Assembly: GCA_937921995.1 (NCBI GenBank)
Contig: CAKZVF010000065.1
Span: 62,001-126,000 of the forward strand
From: an uncultured Pirellulaceae bacterium
Lineage (GTDB): Bacteria > Planctomycetota > Planctomycetia > Pirellulales > Pirellulaceae
Direction of reading: 5' to 3'
Length of the DNA: 64,000 nt
This document shows positions 27,569 to 36,152 of this stretch, one piece after another; positions within the stretch are counted from its first letter, which is position 1; every line of letters starts with the position of its first letter. The translations under genes were made by a program, and so were the position numbers. The notes under the pieces were generated by a model. That model was not told where the DNA came from, searched no databases, and saw only the letters and a program-made list of their open reading frames with translations.

Positions 27569-27734
27569 GGGCCGTTTCCTACCGGCCGCGCCCAACTTTA
27601 CCCAAAACGGCCGTTAGGAACCGGCCGCATAGGATGAGGTTGCCCTTTGTCAATCACGAAGTGATGACAGGTAGTAGACCCGGACGCAAGTCCGGGGGAC
27701 GGTTAATCATTGGCTCCGTTAGTCCTGAAAGGAC
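27569..27734. repeat. Palindromic repeat island: one large imperfect inverted repeat plus three small hairpins
   Basis: Arms 27569-27587 and 27609-27627 match in inverted orientation at 16 of 19 positions (GGCCG, TTCCTA core). Three hairpins follow at short spacing: ATCAC-GAA-GTGAT (27653-27665), CCCGGAC-GCAA-GTCCGGG (27679-27696) and GTCCT-GAA-AGGAC (27722-27734). All three loops start with G and end with A. No ORF is supported. It resembles the REP-like intergenic repeats of planctomycete genomes, but copy number cannot be judged from one window. Confidence 0.75.
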
Positions 27735-27743
27735 GGCATGAAT

Positions 27744-27874
27744 CTAGTGCTTTGTCAGGGATGGAAGTTAGAGTGTGTCGTCGTAGCCGGAGTCGCCAGA
27801 CTTCGGTTTTATACTGCTGAACTGAATTCTGGCGAATCCAGCTACCCTAAAATTAAATGTTGACAGAGCACTAG
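27744..27874. mobile_element. MITE-like element, 131 bp, with 14-bp terminal inverted repeats
   Basis: The ends read CTAGTGCTTTGTCA and TGACAGAGCACTAG, which are inverted copies with one mismatch. An inner inverted pair (27783-27802 and 27826-27845; GTAGCCGGAGTCGCCAGACT against ATTCTGGCGAATCCAGCTAC) matches at 17 of 20 positions, so the transcript could fold into a long hairpin. It has no coding capacity and would need a transposase in trans. I see no clear target-site duplication. Confidence 0.7.
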
Positions 27875-27962
27875 CCATCAAGGTTGTTGGCTAAAGCAGA
27901 GAATTCATTCAGAACACATGGAACAGGTGACATAAATCGCTAAGCTGAACACTCCCACCACA

Positions 27963-28000
27963 CAAAAAAACAGCCGCGAAACAAATCGCGGCTGTTTTTG
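27963..28000 (-). terminator. Strong bidirectional rho-independent terminator downstream of rpmE
   Basis: CAGCCGCGA (27971-27979) pairs with TCGCGGCTG (27986-27994) in a perfect 9-bp GC-rich stem with a six-base loop. It is flanked by an A-run on one side and a T-run on the other. It therefore works as a terminator in both directions. It lies about 40 bp after the rpmE stop. Confidence 0.9.
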
Positions 28001-28041
28001 TGAATTGAGTTGGTCGGTCACGAATTGATCGTGGCGATTGA

Positions 28042-28311
28042 CTACTTCTTCTCTTTTTTCTTGCCGTAGCTTCCGCCGAACTTCTTCTTGAACTTCTCGA
28101 CGCGACCCAACGTATCAACGAATTGTTGCTTGCCGGTGTAGAACGGATGCGATTCGCTGGAAATGTCGACGAAGTACACGGGGTACTCGTTGCCGTCTTC
28201 CCATTTGATCGTGTCTTTGGTCTTGATCGTTGAACGAGTGAGAATCGCGTAATCGGCTTTGTTGTCTTTGAACACAACGGGGCGATAATCAGGATGAATG
28301 TCAGACTTCAT
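28042..28311 (-). CDS. rpmE: 50S ribosomal protein L31, type B (zinc-free form)
   Basis: This 89-residue ribosomal protein starts at the ATG at 28311 ([16 protein letters not shown]). The track frame extends to 28629, but that extension runs through the tRNA-Ala gene and is not real. [20 protein letters not shown] and [24 protein letters not shown] are the L31 signatures. The Cys residues of the zinc-binding form are absent, so this is the C-minus (type B) paralogue that other bacteria use under zinc limitation. Whether a zinc form exists elsewhere cannot be told. A lysine-rich tail and a strong terminator follow. Confidence 0.95.
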   Translation of the reverse strand: MKSDIHPDYRPVVFKDNKADYAILTRSTIKTKDTIKWEDGNEYPVYFVDISSESHPFYTGKQQFVDTLGRVEKFKKKFGGSYGKKKEKK

Positions 28312-28355
28312 AGTACCAGCGGCCGTAAGCCGAAAATAGAGATCAGAAACTAAAA

Positions 28356-28428
28356 TGGAGACGAGGGGGCTCGAACCCCTAACCCCTGCCTTGCAAAGGC
28401 AGTGCTCTCCCAATTGAGCTACGTCCCC
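28356..28428 (-). tRNA. tRNA-Ala (anticodon TGC)
   Basis: The minus strand folds into a complete 73-nt cloverleaf. The acceptor arm is GGGGACG/CGTCTCC, including the G3:U70 pair that marks alanine tRNAs. The anticodon stem is CTGCC/GGCAG around TTTGCAA, and the T-loop is TTCGAGC. CCA is not encoded (A is the discriminator). It lies 44 bp upstream of rpmE. Confidence 0.97.
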
Positions 28429-28633
28429 GAAGACTTGGTCTGCGGTGAATCGCTTCACCCCAACCAACCACATCGAGTCGCCGATTATAGATTGCCGAAG
28501 CAAATACAATAGGCCTACCAGAGAAATTTCTCTGTTCAAATATGAAACTTTGCCGAACAAACCGATTTGAGTTCGACTACCGCGTGTTTCGCCTTGCCGG
28601 AACAGCCGGTTGTGGGCGAAACATCGCAACTAG

Positions 28634-28707
28634 TGGTCGTGCCAAGATTCGAACTTGGGACCTCGTCGTTATCAGCGACGCGCTCTAACCAACTGAGCTA
28701 CACGACC
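28634..28707 (-). tRNA. tRNA-Ile (anticodon GAT)
   Basis: This is a complete 74-nt cloverleaf on the minus strand. The acceptor stem is GGTCGTG/CACGACC, the anticodon loop CTGATAA sits in a CGTCG/CGACG stem, and the T-loop is TTCGAAT. It lies 205 bp upstream of tRNA-Ala, in the same order as in a standard 16S-23S spacer, but no rRNA is present here. Confidence 0.97.
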
Positions 28708-29068
28708 ATGGTTTCCATTTGAAAGATCGACATTTTAGGGACAAGCCAATCGGTGTCAAACGGAGTTCTTACGTTTTTCGGCTTTTGGCCCCAAGATTTT
28801 GAAGCAAACTCGACTTTCTTGGCAATTCCTGAGACTCCCGGCAATCCGGTGGATGACTGACAACGAAAGTAACGGCAGTGTTCGCCTCATTTGTCCATTC
28901 AAAACATTTTAACATTCTGCAAGTTACAAATTGGGCGAAATGCACCACGCCCACCTATCGAAATTATTCAGGGGCCTTACTTTGAAGAACATCTCGATCG
29001 TCTCGAAAAACGTTTTTTGGTATGATCCTGCCAGCCCCCTTTTTAGATATCAGTTTACAGGTTTGATT
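28708..29068. other. Intergenic region between tRNA-Ile and the redoxin-like gene
   Basis: It is AT-rich and has no supported gene. The track frame starting at 28931 (TTG) is only an upstream extension of the redoxin ORF. TATGAT at 29021-29026 is a possible -10 box for that gene, but no good -35 hexamer sits at the right distance, so no promoter is called. The promoter of the minus-strand tRNA genes should also lie here. Confidence 0.5.
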
Positions 29069-31003
29069 ATGATCCCCTCGGTTGTCACCGTTTTAAGAAT
29101 CACCGTGTTGTCGTCGATTGTCACTTGCATGGCCTTTTTAGGCACGTCTGCGAACGCTCAGAATCAAGTGGAGAAGTCGTTCAACATCAAGCCCAAGCAG
29201 CCCGGCGTTGACTGCGACATGCCCGACGCAGCGGCGCGGAACAAGTGCAAGGTTGAAATGGCCAACGAAAAGTTTGGTTTACCTGGGTTTGTCGTGTTTG
29301 ACGATACCGAACGGATTCTTCGATTGTTTCTCGATCGCAACAAGGACGGGAAGTTGGACCGATGGTCGTACTACAAAGACGGCATCGAAGTCTATCGCGA
29401 CAGCGACAACGATTACGACGGGAAACTGGACGAGTTCCGTTGGCTTGGCAGCGGTGGAACTCGAAAAGGTGTTGATCCCAACGAAGATGGTGAGATTGAT
29501 CGCTGGGAGCTGATCTCGGTGCAAGAGGTGGCCGAAGAGGCGTTTTACGCGATCCAAAACCGAGACAACGTACGCTTTGGTCGCTTGCTGATTTCGGACG
29601 AAGAGTTCAGGTCGCTGGGACTAAAAGGTAAGGTAGGAAGTGAATTTGCCAAGCGCGTCGATGCTGCTCGGAAGGGTTTCAGCTCGATGGCCCGCGGCCA
29701 AAAGCAAATCGGCAAGTCGACAAATTTTGTGTACTCTGGGCCGGGCCAACCAGGCGTTGCCGCCGCTAGTGAGCGCGATGGAATTACAAAAGACATCGTT
29801 TGCTACGACCACGCTTCGGTGGTGTATAAGAATGGTCAGACCACGGGTAACTTGGCTCTGGGCACCATCATTAAAGTCAACGATACTTGGCGTTTAATGG
29901 AACTCCCGGAGATCGTTGATCCCAACAAAGCGATTCAAACCGGAGGGGCACTGTTTCCAATGCAATTGTACACAGTAGACCCGGTAATCCCTGGGGGAGA
30001 TGACCCAAGGCTTGCCAACGCTTATGAGGAGTTCGAAAAAATCGACAAAACGTTGCAGGGACTCTTAGAAGAGGGTAATCCAAAAAAGAATGCCGTCCGC
30101 ATCGCTTCGCTTCATGAGGAAAAAGCAATGGCTGGCATCGCGATCTACAACTTGGTGCCCAAAGACCAAAAGTACAGTTGGCTGCAGAATATCGCGGACA
30201 CTGTTTCTGATGCCTATCAGAAAGAAGAGTACCCGCGCGGACTTTCCTTCTTGAAGGAATTTAGTGATAAGTTGAGTGCCGCCAAACGCACCGAAGGTTT
30301 GGACTACATTCGCTGGCGTTCGGTATTTGCGAAGTACCAACTGATCATTCAGGTGAAGGACAGTCAGGCGCGAAGAGCAGCGTTAAAGGACCTGATGGAC
30401 GATTTAAAGAAGTTTGTCAACCAATATCCCAACAGCGAATTCGCCCCCGATGCACTGTTCCAACTTGGATTCAACAGTGAAATCGATAACGGCGGGGACA
30501 ACACTGAAGCCATCAAAATGTATACGTTATTGGCGCGAAAATATGGCGACACTAATTTTGGCAAACGTGCCAAGGGCGCACTGGCAAGGCTTCAGGGTAA
30601 GGGGAAGCCGATTTCGTTTAAGGGCAAAACGACCGATGGAAAACTTTTTGATTCTGCGTCGCAAAGAGGCAAGATCGTGCTGATTCACTTTTGGAATACC
30701 GATGCCACAAACGGACTCAACGAAATTCAGAAGCTCAACGCGAAGTATGACAAGGAATTAGTAGTCATTGGAGCGAACATCAATATGCAAACCAAGGATT
30801 TCCAAGCGTACATGAGACAAAATCGTGAAATCAATTGGACTCAATTGCATTCGCCCGGCGGAATGGATAAAAGCGAGTTAGCCATGCAAATTGGCTTGGT
30901 CTCTTTGCCAATGGCTTTGTTGATCGATAAAGAAGGTAAATTGATCGAGACGAACTTGCCTTTCCCAGACTTAGATCGCGAAATCCAACGATTGTCTCGA
31001 TAG
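29069..31003 (+). CDS. Secreted redoxin-fold protein without redox cysteines, with Asp-rich Ca-binding-like repeats
   Basis: This protein has about 644 residues from the ATG at 29069, which opens a clean signal peptide (VLRITVLSSIVTCMAFLGTSANAQ); the track start at 28931 would bury it. Residues about 60-150 hold loops rich in Asp/Gly, such as DRNKDGKLDRW, DSDNDYDGKLDEF and DPNEDGEIDRW. These look like EF-hand or thrombospondin-type calcium loops. A TPR-like helical part follows. The C-terminal 130 residues are an AhpC/TlpA-type thioredoxin fold (GKIVLIHFWNTDATNG). The CxxC site reads TDAT, so the redox centre is lost. It probably works in the periplasm as a binding or structural protein. Confidence 0.8.
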   Translation: MIPSVVTVLRITVLSSIVTCMAFLGTSANAQNQVEKSFNIKPKQPGVDCDMPDAAARNKCKVEMANEKFGLPGFVVFDDTERILRLFLDRNKDGKLDRWSYYKDGIEVYRDSDNDYDGKLDEFRWLGSGGTRKGVDPNEDGEIDRWELISVQEVAEEAFYAIQNRDNVRFGRLLISDEEFRSLGLKGKVGSEFAKRVDAARKGFSSMARGQKQIGKSTNFVYSGPGQPGVAAASERDGITKDIVCYDHASVVYKNGQTTGNLALGTIIKVNDTWRLMELPEIVDPNKAIQTGGALFPMQLYTVDPVIPGGDDPRLANAYEEFEKIDKTLQGLLEEGNPKKNAVRIASLHEEKAMAGIAIYNLVPKDQKYSWLQNIADTVSDAYQKEEYPRGLSFLKEFSDKLSAAKRTEGLDYIRWRSVFAKYQLIIQVKDSQARRAALKDLMDDLKKFVNQYPNSEFAPDALFQLGFNSEIDNGGDNTEAIKMYTLLARKYGDTNFGKRAKGALARLQGKGKPISFKGKTTDGKLFDSASQRGKIVLIHFWNTDATNGLNEIQKLNAKYDKELVVIGANINMQTKDFQAYMRQNREINWTQLHSPGGMDKSELAMQIGLVSLPMALLIDKEGKLIETNLPFPDLDREIQRLSR

Positions 31004-31016
31004 TCGGATCATCAAT

Positions 31017-31036
31017 CGCCCCGGGAAACCGGGGCG
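31017..31036 (+). terminator. GC hairpin with GAAA loop after the redoxin-like gene
   Basis: CGCCCCGG-GAAA-CCGGGGCG is a perfect 8-bp stem with a GNRA tetraloop, 13 bp after the stop at 31003. The following TTCATCGTTT is only weakly T-rich. It may act as a terminator or belong to the neighbouring palindromic repeat. Confidence 0.5.
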
Positions 31037-31042
31037 TTCATC

Positions 31043-31115
31043 GTTTAACGACGAGCCGGAAGGCGACCGTGTTTGGCGGGGCAAAACGCCGACGCCTGCC
31101 GGCTAGTCGTTAAAC
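31043..31115. repeat. Palindromic intergenic repeat with 23-bp arms
   Basis: GTTTAACGACGAGCCGG-type sequence (31043-31065) pairs with 31093-31115 at 21 of 23 positions in inverted orientation, around a 27-bp centre. A small hairpin GGGCG-GTTT-CGCCC follows at 31146-31159. The regularity resembles a dispersed planctomycete repeat; copy number is untested. Because the ABC gene's track frame starts (TTG 31120) inside this repeat region, that start is unlikely. Confidence 0.75.
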
Positions 31116-31266
31116 AGGGTTGAGTCATGCCACCGGTCGTTGGATGGGCGGTTTCGCCCGTTCGAATGCTTCCATTGCGGTCGAGCGTTGCCAAGCTGCG
31201 ATTAAATCGACAGTCCCTGAAGATCCGTCACTCAATAGCGGCATGGGTAATTATACTTCTTACGAC

Positions 31267-32046
31267 ATGCTACTAAATTTTCAAAACATCTCTGCCTATC
31301 GAGGGCTGAATCTGGCCCTCGATTCGATTTCTTTCCAAGTCGCATCTGAGCAGAACACCGTCATTCTTGGCCCCAACGGTGCCGGGAAGTCGACGTTGTT
31401 GAAGTTGATGGCGCGGGAACTATATCCGGTCGTTGCTGACGACTCTGAATTGAAGATCTTTGGCGAAGACCGCTGGAGCATCTGGGATCTGCGCAAACGA
31501 TTAGGGTTCGTTTCTCCAGACGTGCAGTTTCGATACAACGGTCACGTCGTCGGTTTGGATGTGATCCTGTCCGGATTCGATGCAACCATTGGTCACGTCG
31601 ATCGGTCGGAATTGACGACCGCACAAATCGACCGCGGCCACCAAGTCGCCGATGAACTGGGCATTACTGACCTGCTGGAAAAGCCCTACCGAAAAATGTC
31701 TTCGGGGCAGCAGCGCCGGTTTATCTTAGGACGCGCCTTAGTTCACCAACCCGAACTATTGATCTTCGACGAACCGACGACGGGGTTGGATCTCAGAGGC
31801 GTCTATGAATTTCACAAACGCACGTCGCGGTTGATCGCCAGTGGGGCGACGGTGCTGCTGGTGACGCATCATTTGCATGAAATTTCGCCAGAGATCGACC
31901 GCGTGATTCTTTTGAAAGAGGGCAGGATTTTTCAAGAGGGCACCAAAGCCGAAACGTTGACCGATGCCAATCTGAGTGAACTGTTTGGGTTTCCTTTGGT
32001 CGTTAGCTGCGACGAAGGTTTCTATCACGCGGTGTCCAAGGCTTAG
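31267..32046 (+). CDS. ABC transporter ATP-binding protein
   Basis: This protein has about 259 residues from the ATG at 31267 (MLLNFQNISAYRGLNLALD), where the domain begins. An ATG at 31243 is an alternative, and the TTG at 31120 lies in repeat DNA. It has LGPNGAGKSTLLKL (Walker A), KMSSGQQRRFILGRAL (signature), LLIFDEPTTGLDLRG (Walker B) and VTHHLHEI (H-loop). The general shape fits ATPases of small importers or of YlmA-like molybdate/iron families. No permease or binding protein is adjacent, so it may act with a membrane partner elsewhere or be a soluble ABC protein. It is followed by 408 bp that hold a SulP promoter candidate and no gene. Confidence 0.88.
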   Translation: MLLNFQNISAYRGLNLALDSISFQVASEQNTVILGPNGAGKSTLLKLMARELYPVVADDSELKIFGEDRWSIWDLRKRLGFVSPDVQFRYNGHVVGLDVILSGFDATIGHVDRSELTTAQIDRGHQVADELGITDLLEKPYRKMSSGQQRRFILGRALVHQPELLIFDEPTTGLDLRGVYEFHKRTSRLIASGATVLLVTHHLHEISPEIDRVILLKEGRIFQEGTKAETLTDANLSELFGFPLVVSCDEGFYHAVSKA

Positions 32047-32326
32047 CCGTAGATCGTGCAAACTCGATCGCTTGTTTCAGCCGTCCGCCAATGGAACTCT
32101 CTTTCATTGTTCGTGCTGCAATTGGCATTGGCCCCAACAACTGCTTTATGCGTTTCAATTCCGCGATTAAAAGTGGAATAACAAAAAGTGCTATTCCGCG
32201 GCTCTAGGACGGTCATCGCGGGCGAGCGCTACCTGAGAGGTCGCTAAGGGGGCTGTGGTGTTGCTAAGGCGTAGTTTTGAAGCTTAATTCCGAATTTGTC
32301 AATGTTGTAAGCTTGTTAAGGCGATA

Positions 32327-32354
32327 TTGACGAACATTGCCTTCCTTTTATTAT
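32327..32354 (+). promoter_or_regulatory. Sigma-70-like promoter for the SulP gene
   Basis: TTGACG (32327-32332) and TATTAT (32349-32354) each match consensus at five of six positions, with a 16-bp spacer. Transcription would begin near 32361 and leave a leader of about 95 nt before the ATG at 32455. The rest of the 408-bp intergenic region shows only a weak inverted pair (GTGGAATA/TATTCCGC). Confidence 0.5.
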
Positions 32355-32454
32355 CTACCACTTCAAGAATCTCTTAATTCCAAGAGGCCACCGATTCGCA
32401 CTACGGAACCGCAGCGCATCGGTCTAGAAAAACGCCGCTACCAGAAACCTCTCA

Positions 32455-34239
32455 ATGCTACAGCAATCTCCTGAGAAGCAACTCGACGCCACACAAATCA
32501 AAAATGACGTTCTTTCGGGCCTGACCGTTGCATTGGCCCTTGTGCCTGAAGCAGTCGCCTTCGCGTTCATCGCCGGCGTCGACCCGGTCATCGGGCTCTA
32601 TTCGGCCTTCTTCATCGGCCTGATCACTGCCGTGTTCGGCGGACGACCGGGCATGATCTCCGGAGCCACCGGCGCGATGGCGGTTGTCGTCATCGGTTTG
32701 GTATCGATTCACGGGATCGAGTACCTGTTCCCAACGGTCATTCTTTGCGGGATTCTACAGATCTTGGTCGGTACCGCGCGACTGGGGAAGTTGATCCGAA
32801 TGGTTCCGCACCCGGTGATGCTTGGTTTTGTCAACGGTTTGGCGATCGTCATTTTCTTGGCTCAGTTCGGAAGCTTCAAAGGATTCAATGCCTCCACCGG
32901 TACGCTTCAGTATCTTGGCGGATCGCAGATGGGCATCATGCTGGGGTTGGTCGCGCTGACGATGCTGATCATCTGGGGGCTGCCGAAGCTGACCAAAGCT
33001 TTCCCCTCTTCGTTGGCCGCGATTTTGATCGTTACTTTTCTTTCGATCGCGATCAACAATTCCCAAGCCCTCAAACCGTCGGCCTCTACCGATGGAGGCA
33101 ATGTGGTGGCAACCGTTGGCGACATGCTGTTGGACAACTCAAAAGCCAAAGCCGTCCAAAATGCAGCTCGTGCCAAAGCCGTCCAAGACGCTGCCACCGC
33201 TGGCCGAACATCGGTTGCGGCCCATGCCCACGGTCACGCTCCGGCGGTGAGTGAACTCAATTCCGAGGAACGAGTTGCGGCCATTGCGTCGGTTGACCCT
33301 GAGAGCGCTAGTATTAAAGCGGGTTTGCCGAAGTTGTTTTTCAACGACGCGTCTCTCCCAGCCACGCCGCCGGTGAATTGGACGACATTGGCCATCATCT
33401 TCCCGTTTGCTCTGACGCTGTGCGGTGTGGGGTTGATTGAATCGTTGATGACGCTGACGCTGATCGACGAAATTACAGAAACGCGCGGCCAAGGTAATCG
33501 CGAATGCTTCGGGCAGGGACTGGCCAATATTATCTGCGGATTGTTTGGTGGAATGGGCGGCTGTGCGATGATCGGTCAGTCGCTGATCAACGTGAATTCG
33601 GGCGGACGAGGACGACTTTCAGGGATCGTCGCGGCCGTGTGCTTGTTGCTGTTCGTGCTGTTCATGTCGTCGTGGATCGAGGTCATTCCGATGGCGGCGT
33701 TGGTTGGTGTGATGTTCATGGTTGTGATTGGGACGTTCGAGTGGGCGTCGCTGAAACTGTTCCGAAAAATTCCTTTGGCTGACATTCTTGTCATGGTGTT
33801 GGTTGCGGGTTACACCGTTGTGATGCACGATCTGGCGACCGCCGTTATTTTGGGTGTCGTCGTTTCGGCATTAGTTTTTGCATGGCAGCACGCGACGCAT
33901 ATCGGTTCTCAGGTCAGCCACAACGAATTCGGCAGTAAGATCCATCAGGTTCACGGGCCGCTATTCTTCGCGTCGGCTCAATCTTTCAAAGAGATTTTTG
34001 ATCCCAAGAACGACCCTGATGATGTTGTGATCGACTTCTACTATTCGCGCGTCTACGACCAGTCAGGCTTGGAAGCCATCAACAGCATCGCCGAACGCTA
34101 CGATGCTCTGGGCAAACGTATTCACCTCACGCATCTTTCACCCGAGTGTCGCAAATTGCTGGACCGCGCGGACGATCTGGTCGAGGTGAATCTGTCGGAA
34201 GATCCCCAGTATCACGTTGCGACAGATCGCTTGGCGTAG
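32455..34239 (+). CDS. SulP-family anion transporter with STAS domain
   Basis: This 594-residue membrane protein has the SulP core: a first span ending in [23 protein letters not shown], then [33 protein letters not shown], the family signature. About a dozen spans follow. A C-terminal STAS domain ([38 protein letters not shown]) sits in the cytoplasm and regulates transport in the family. Substrates known for SulP include sulfate, bicarbonate and other anions; this one's is not evident. An unusual Ala-rich insert at about residues 200-285 contains the duplicated [18 protein letters not shown] and a histidine-rich HAHGHA. No carbonic anhydrase is adjacent. Confidence 0.93.
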   Translation: MLQQSPEKQLDATQIKNDVLSGLTVALALVPEAVAFAFIAGVDPVIGLYSAFFIGLITAVFGGRPGMISGATGAMAVVVIGLVSIHGIEYLFPTVILCGILQILVGTARLGKLIRMVPHPVMLGFVNGLAIVIFLAQFGSFKGFNASTGTLQYLGGSQMGIMLGLVALTMLIIWGLPKLTKAFPSSLAAILIVTFLSIAINNSQALKPSASTDGGNVVATVGDMLLDNSKAKAVQNAARAKAVQDAATAGRTSVAAHAHGHAPAVSELNSEERVAAIASVDPESASIKAGLPKLFFNDASLPATPPVNWTTLAIIFPFALTLCGVGLIESLMTLTLIDEITETRGQGNRECFGQGLANIICGLFGGMGGCAMIGQSLINVNSGGRGRLSGIVAAVCLLLFVLFMSSWIEVIPMAALVGVMFMVVIGTFEWASLKLFRKIPLADILVMVLVAGYTVVMHDLATAVILGVVVSALVFAWQHATHIGSQVSHNEFGSKIHQVHGPLFFASAQSFKEIFDPKNDPDDVVIDFYYSRVYDQSGLEAINSIAERYDALGKRIHLTHLSPECRKLLDRADDLVEVNLSEDPQYHVATDRLA

Positions 34240-34403
34240 GCGAGCGGAGCAGAGCCAACGTGTTAAACTTTGCCGAATGTGCAGCTGGTTCTAGGCGATC
34301 GCTTTAGATCCGATGATTCGGGCTGTTACGGTTGCAGCAAACGCAACGAATGATTCGATGACACCCTTGGTGTTTCTATATCGTTTCCACTAGTTGTCAT
34401 TCA

Positions 34404-35726
34404 ATGTCCCGACGACAGATTCTCTTGTTTGTGCTGATGGTCGCTAGCAGTCTGAGCTCAGGCTGCTGCTGGCGTCGAGATGTACCAGCGCGGTGCTGTC
34501 CTCCGCTGACGTCACAACAGGTGCCGCTGTCGGTCAGTCCCAAAATCGAAGGCGCTGGCGTGGAAGCCTCTTTCGATGCGTTGCCCCGGTACGAAACGAT
34601 CAGACAATCCATTTTGGCCCAGGTTGCCGCCGATGGCGTGCTCGCGATCAACCTCGACGAGGTCATTTGTTTGGCGGCTCAGAATTCTCAATTGGCCGAA
34701 GTGATCGACCAAGAACGGCAACTGTTGGATTGCCAGGACGGCCAGCATTGCGAAAAAACGGCCCTGGAGATTGCTTTGCAAGGCGAGAGTCTTGAGCAGC
34801 GGAATGTGGTTGCCGGAGCAGCGGGGGAACTGTTTCTGGGGTTGGTCCAGATTTCGCTGCAACTTGAACTGCTGGAAGAAGCAAACGCTCACCTCGACGA
34901 TTTACAAATAAAGGTCGATGCCGCTGACGAAGCCGGGTTTGCGACAGCCGAAGGGAAAAACGAAGTTGAAAAGGGCAGGCTGGAATTGCAGAAGCAACGG
35001 GTTGAACTCGATAGCGCCCATCAAAAGTTGACTTGGCAACTCAACATGCTGCTCAACCCCGGTAGCGATACCGCAGTTATATTCCAGCCGGTCCACCATT
35101 TGGATCCTCAGCCCGTTTCAACCGATGTGCGGTATCAAACCGGATTGGCTGAAACAAACCGGCCCGGCGTGAGAGCCACGGAGATGGCGTTGGCAGCTGA
35201 TCGAAGCGGTGTTGCTGCGTATCAGTTATTGAAACTGTTTGATAGTCGATTGGGCACGCAATTGGACGCCAGTCCGATCAAAAAACGATTGCTGAGAAAT
35301 CAAATCGTCGAAATTATTAGCCGGTCGGAAACGCCTGACCCGACGTTGCGAAGTCGCCAAGAACAGGCCAATCGAGTAGTGGAACTTCGTAAACGCGAAG
35401 CCGCCGTCAGTGCGGGTAAGGCGTTGCTTGACCGGCAAACGGCGTTTGAGAAACTGACCGTCATTCAGGCCGACATACAGCGACTGCAGGAACGATCGGA
35501 GACACTTGTCGCCAGCAAGGAAATTGATGCCAAGGACGTGTATCTCAAAGAAAACCAGAATTGGATTGAACTTCAAAAGGCGCGTTCAGAACGCATCTCC
35601 GCGGCCATCGACTTCGAAGTGGCTGACCTAAAACTCAAACAGGCCCAAGGCAAGCTGATTGAATCGTGCGGGTTCCAGCTGGAATCTGGATCTTCTTGTT
35701 GCGTCAACCAATGCAACTGCCAATAA
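34404..35726 (+). CDS. TolC-like outer-membrane efflux protein
   Basis: This protein of 440 residues has a signal peptide (ILLFVLMVASSLSSG) followed by a Cys cluster. The Cys after SSG could be lipid-modified, but position -3 is Ser, so the lipobox is weak. The body shows the two long coiled-coil halves of the OEP family: residues about 130-220 (ELFLGLVQISLQLELLEEAN, FATAEGKNEVEKGRLELQKQ) and about 330-430 (VIQADIQRLQERSETLVASK). Beta-barrel strands are short, so it may be a minimal or lipid-anchored version. It lies 426 bp upstream of the HlyD-DevC-DevC-DevA genes on the same strand and probably forms the outer-membrane channel of that exporter (inference). It ends with a Cys-rich tail. Confidence 0.78.
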   Translation: MSRRQILLFVLMVASSLSSGCCWRRDVPARCCPPLTSQQVPLSVSPKIEGAGVEASFDALPRYETIRQSILAQVAADGVLAINLDEVICLAAQNSQLAEVIDQERQLLDCQDGQHCEKTALEIALQGESLEQRNVVAGAAGELFLGLVQISLQLELLEEANAHLDDLQIKVDAADEAGFATAEGKNEVEKGRLELQKQRVELDSAHQKLTWQLNMLLNPGSDTAVIFQPVHHLDPQPVSTDVRYQTGLAETNRPGVRATEMALAADRSGVAAYQLLKLFDSRLGTQLDASPIKKRLLRNQIVEIISRSETPDPTLRSRQEQANRVVELRKREAAVSAGKALLDRQTAFEKLTVIQADIQRLQERSETLVASKEIDAKDVYLKENQNWIELQKARSERISAAIDFEVADLKLKQAQGKLIESCGFQLESGSSCCVNQCNCQ

Positions 35727-35740
35727 TGCAACTGCCAATA
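35711..35740. repeat. Perfect 15-bp tandem duplication across the stop codon of the TolC-like gene
   Basis: ATGCAACTGCCAATA occurs twice in direct succession. The TAA stop of the gene (35724-35726) spans the junction of the two copies, so the duplication made or moved the stop. Confidence 0.9.
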
Positions 35741-36152
35741 GCGTGTTTTGGGGGGGCTGGCTGAATCCGACACCGGTCTTTCATCCATGTTGCTGCCGAT
35801 ACGCTATACTTCTTTCGTAACCGTTCACGGTCATTGTCGCTCGATTCTCCCAGTCGTAAGCGTGCCGATGTGAAAAGTGTTCCAATTCTTACCTCATTGC
35901 CCGAAATTAAACCAAACGTGCTCACGCTATCAGCTTGGAAAGCTGAGCGACAATGAGTGATTCGAGTCATGGTCGTGAACGGATGCCTTCCTTCGTCGAT
36001 TAGACGAAAAATAGGCAAACGAACCCTTTATATATTGGCTCAACATTTCATCTCGAACTACGCTGAAAAGACGCGGTTCGACGAGACGACCGGGCCACGG
36101 AAACGCTCGCAAGCAAAGGTTCGATGGGTATTATTGGGTTGATCAATAAATC
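35741..36152. other. Intergenic region before the exporter genes
   Basis: No ORF with a family resemblance is present. TATATT near 36037 is the only promoter-like hexamer, without a good -35 partner. A short CGTC-GATTA-GACG hairpin occurs near 35995. The promoter of the exporter operon is expected here but not identified. Confidence 0.45.

Noticed and set aside
28312-28629. N-terminal extension of the rpmE frame
   Set aside because: The extension would be read through tRNA-Ala; L31 begins at 28311.
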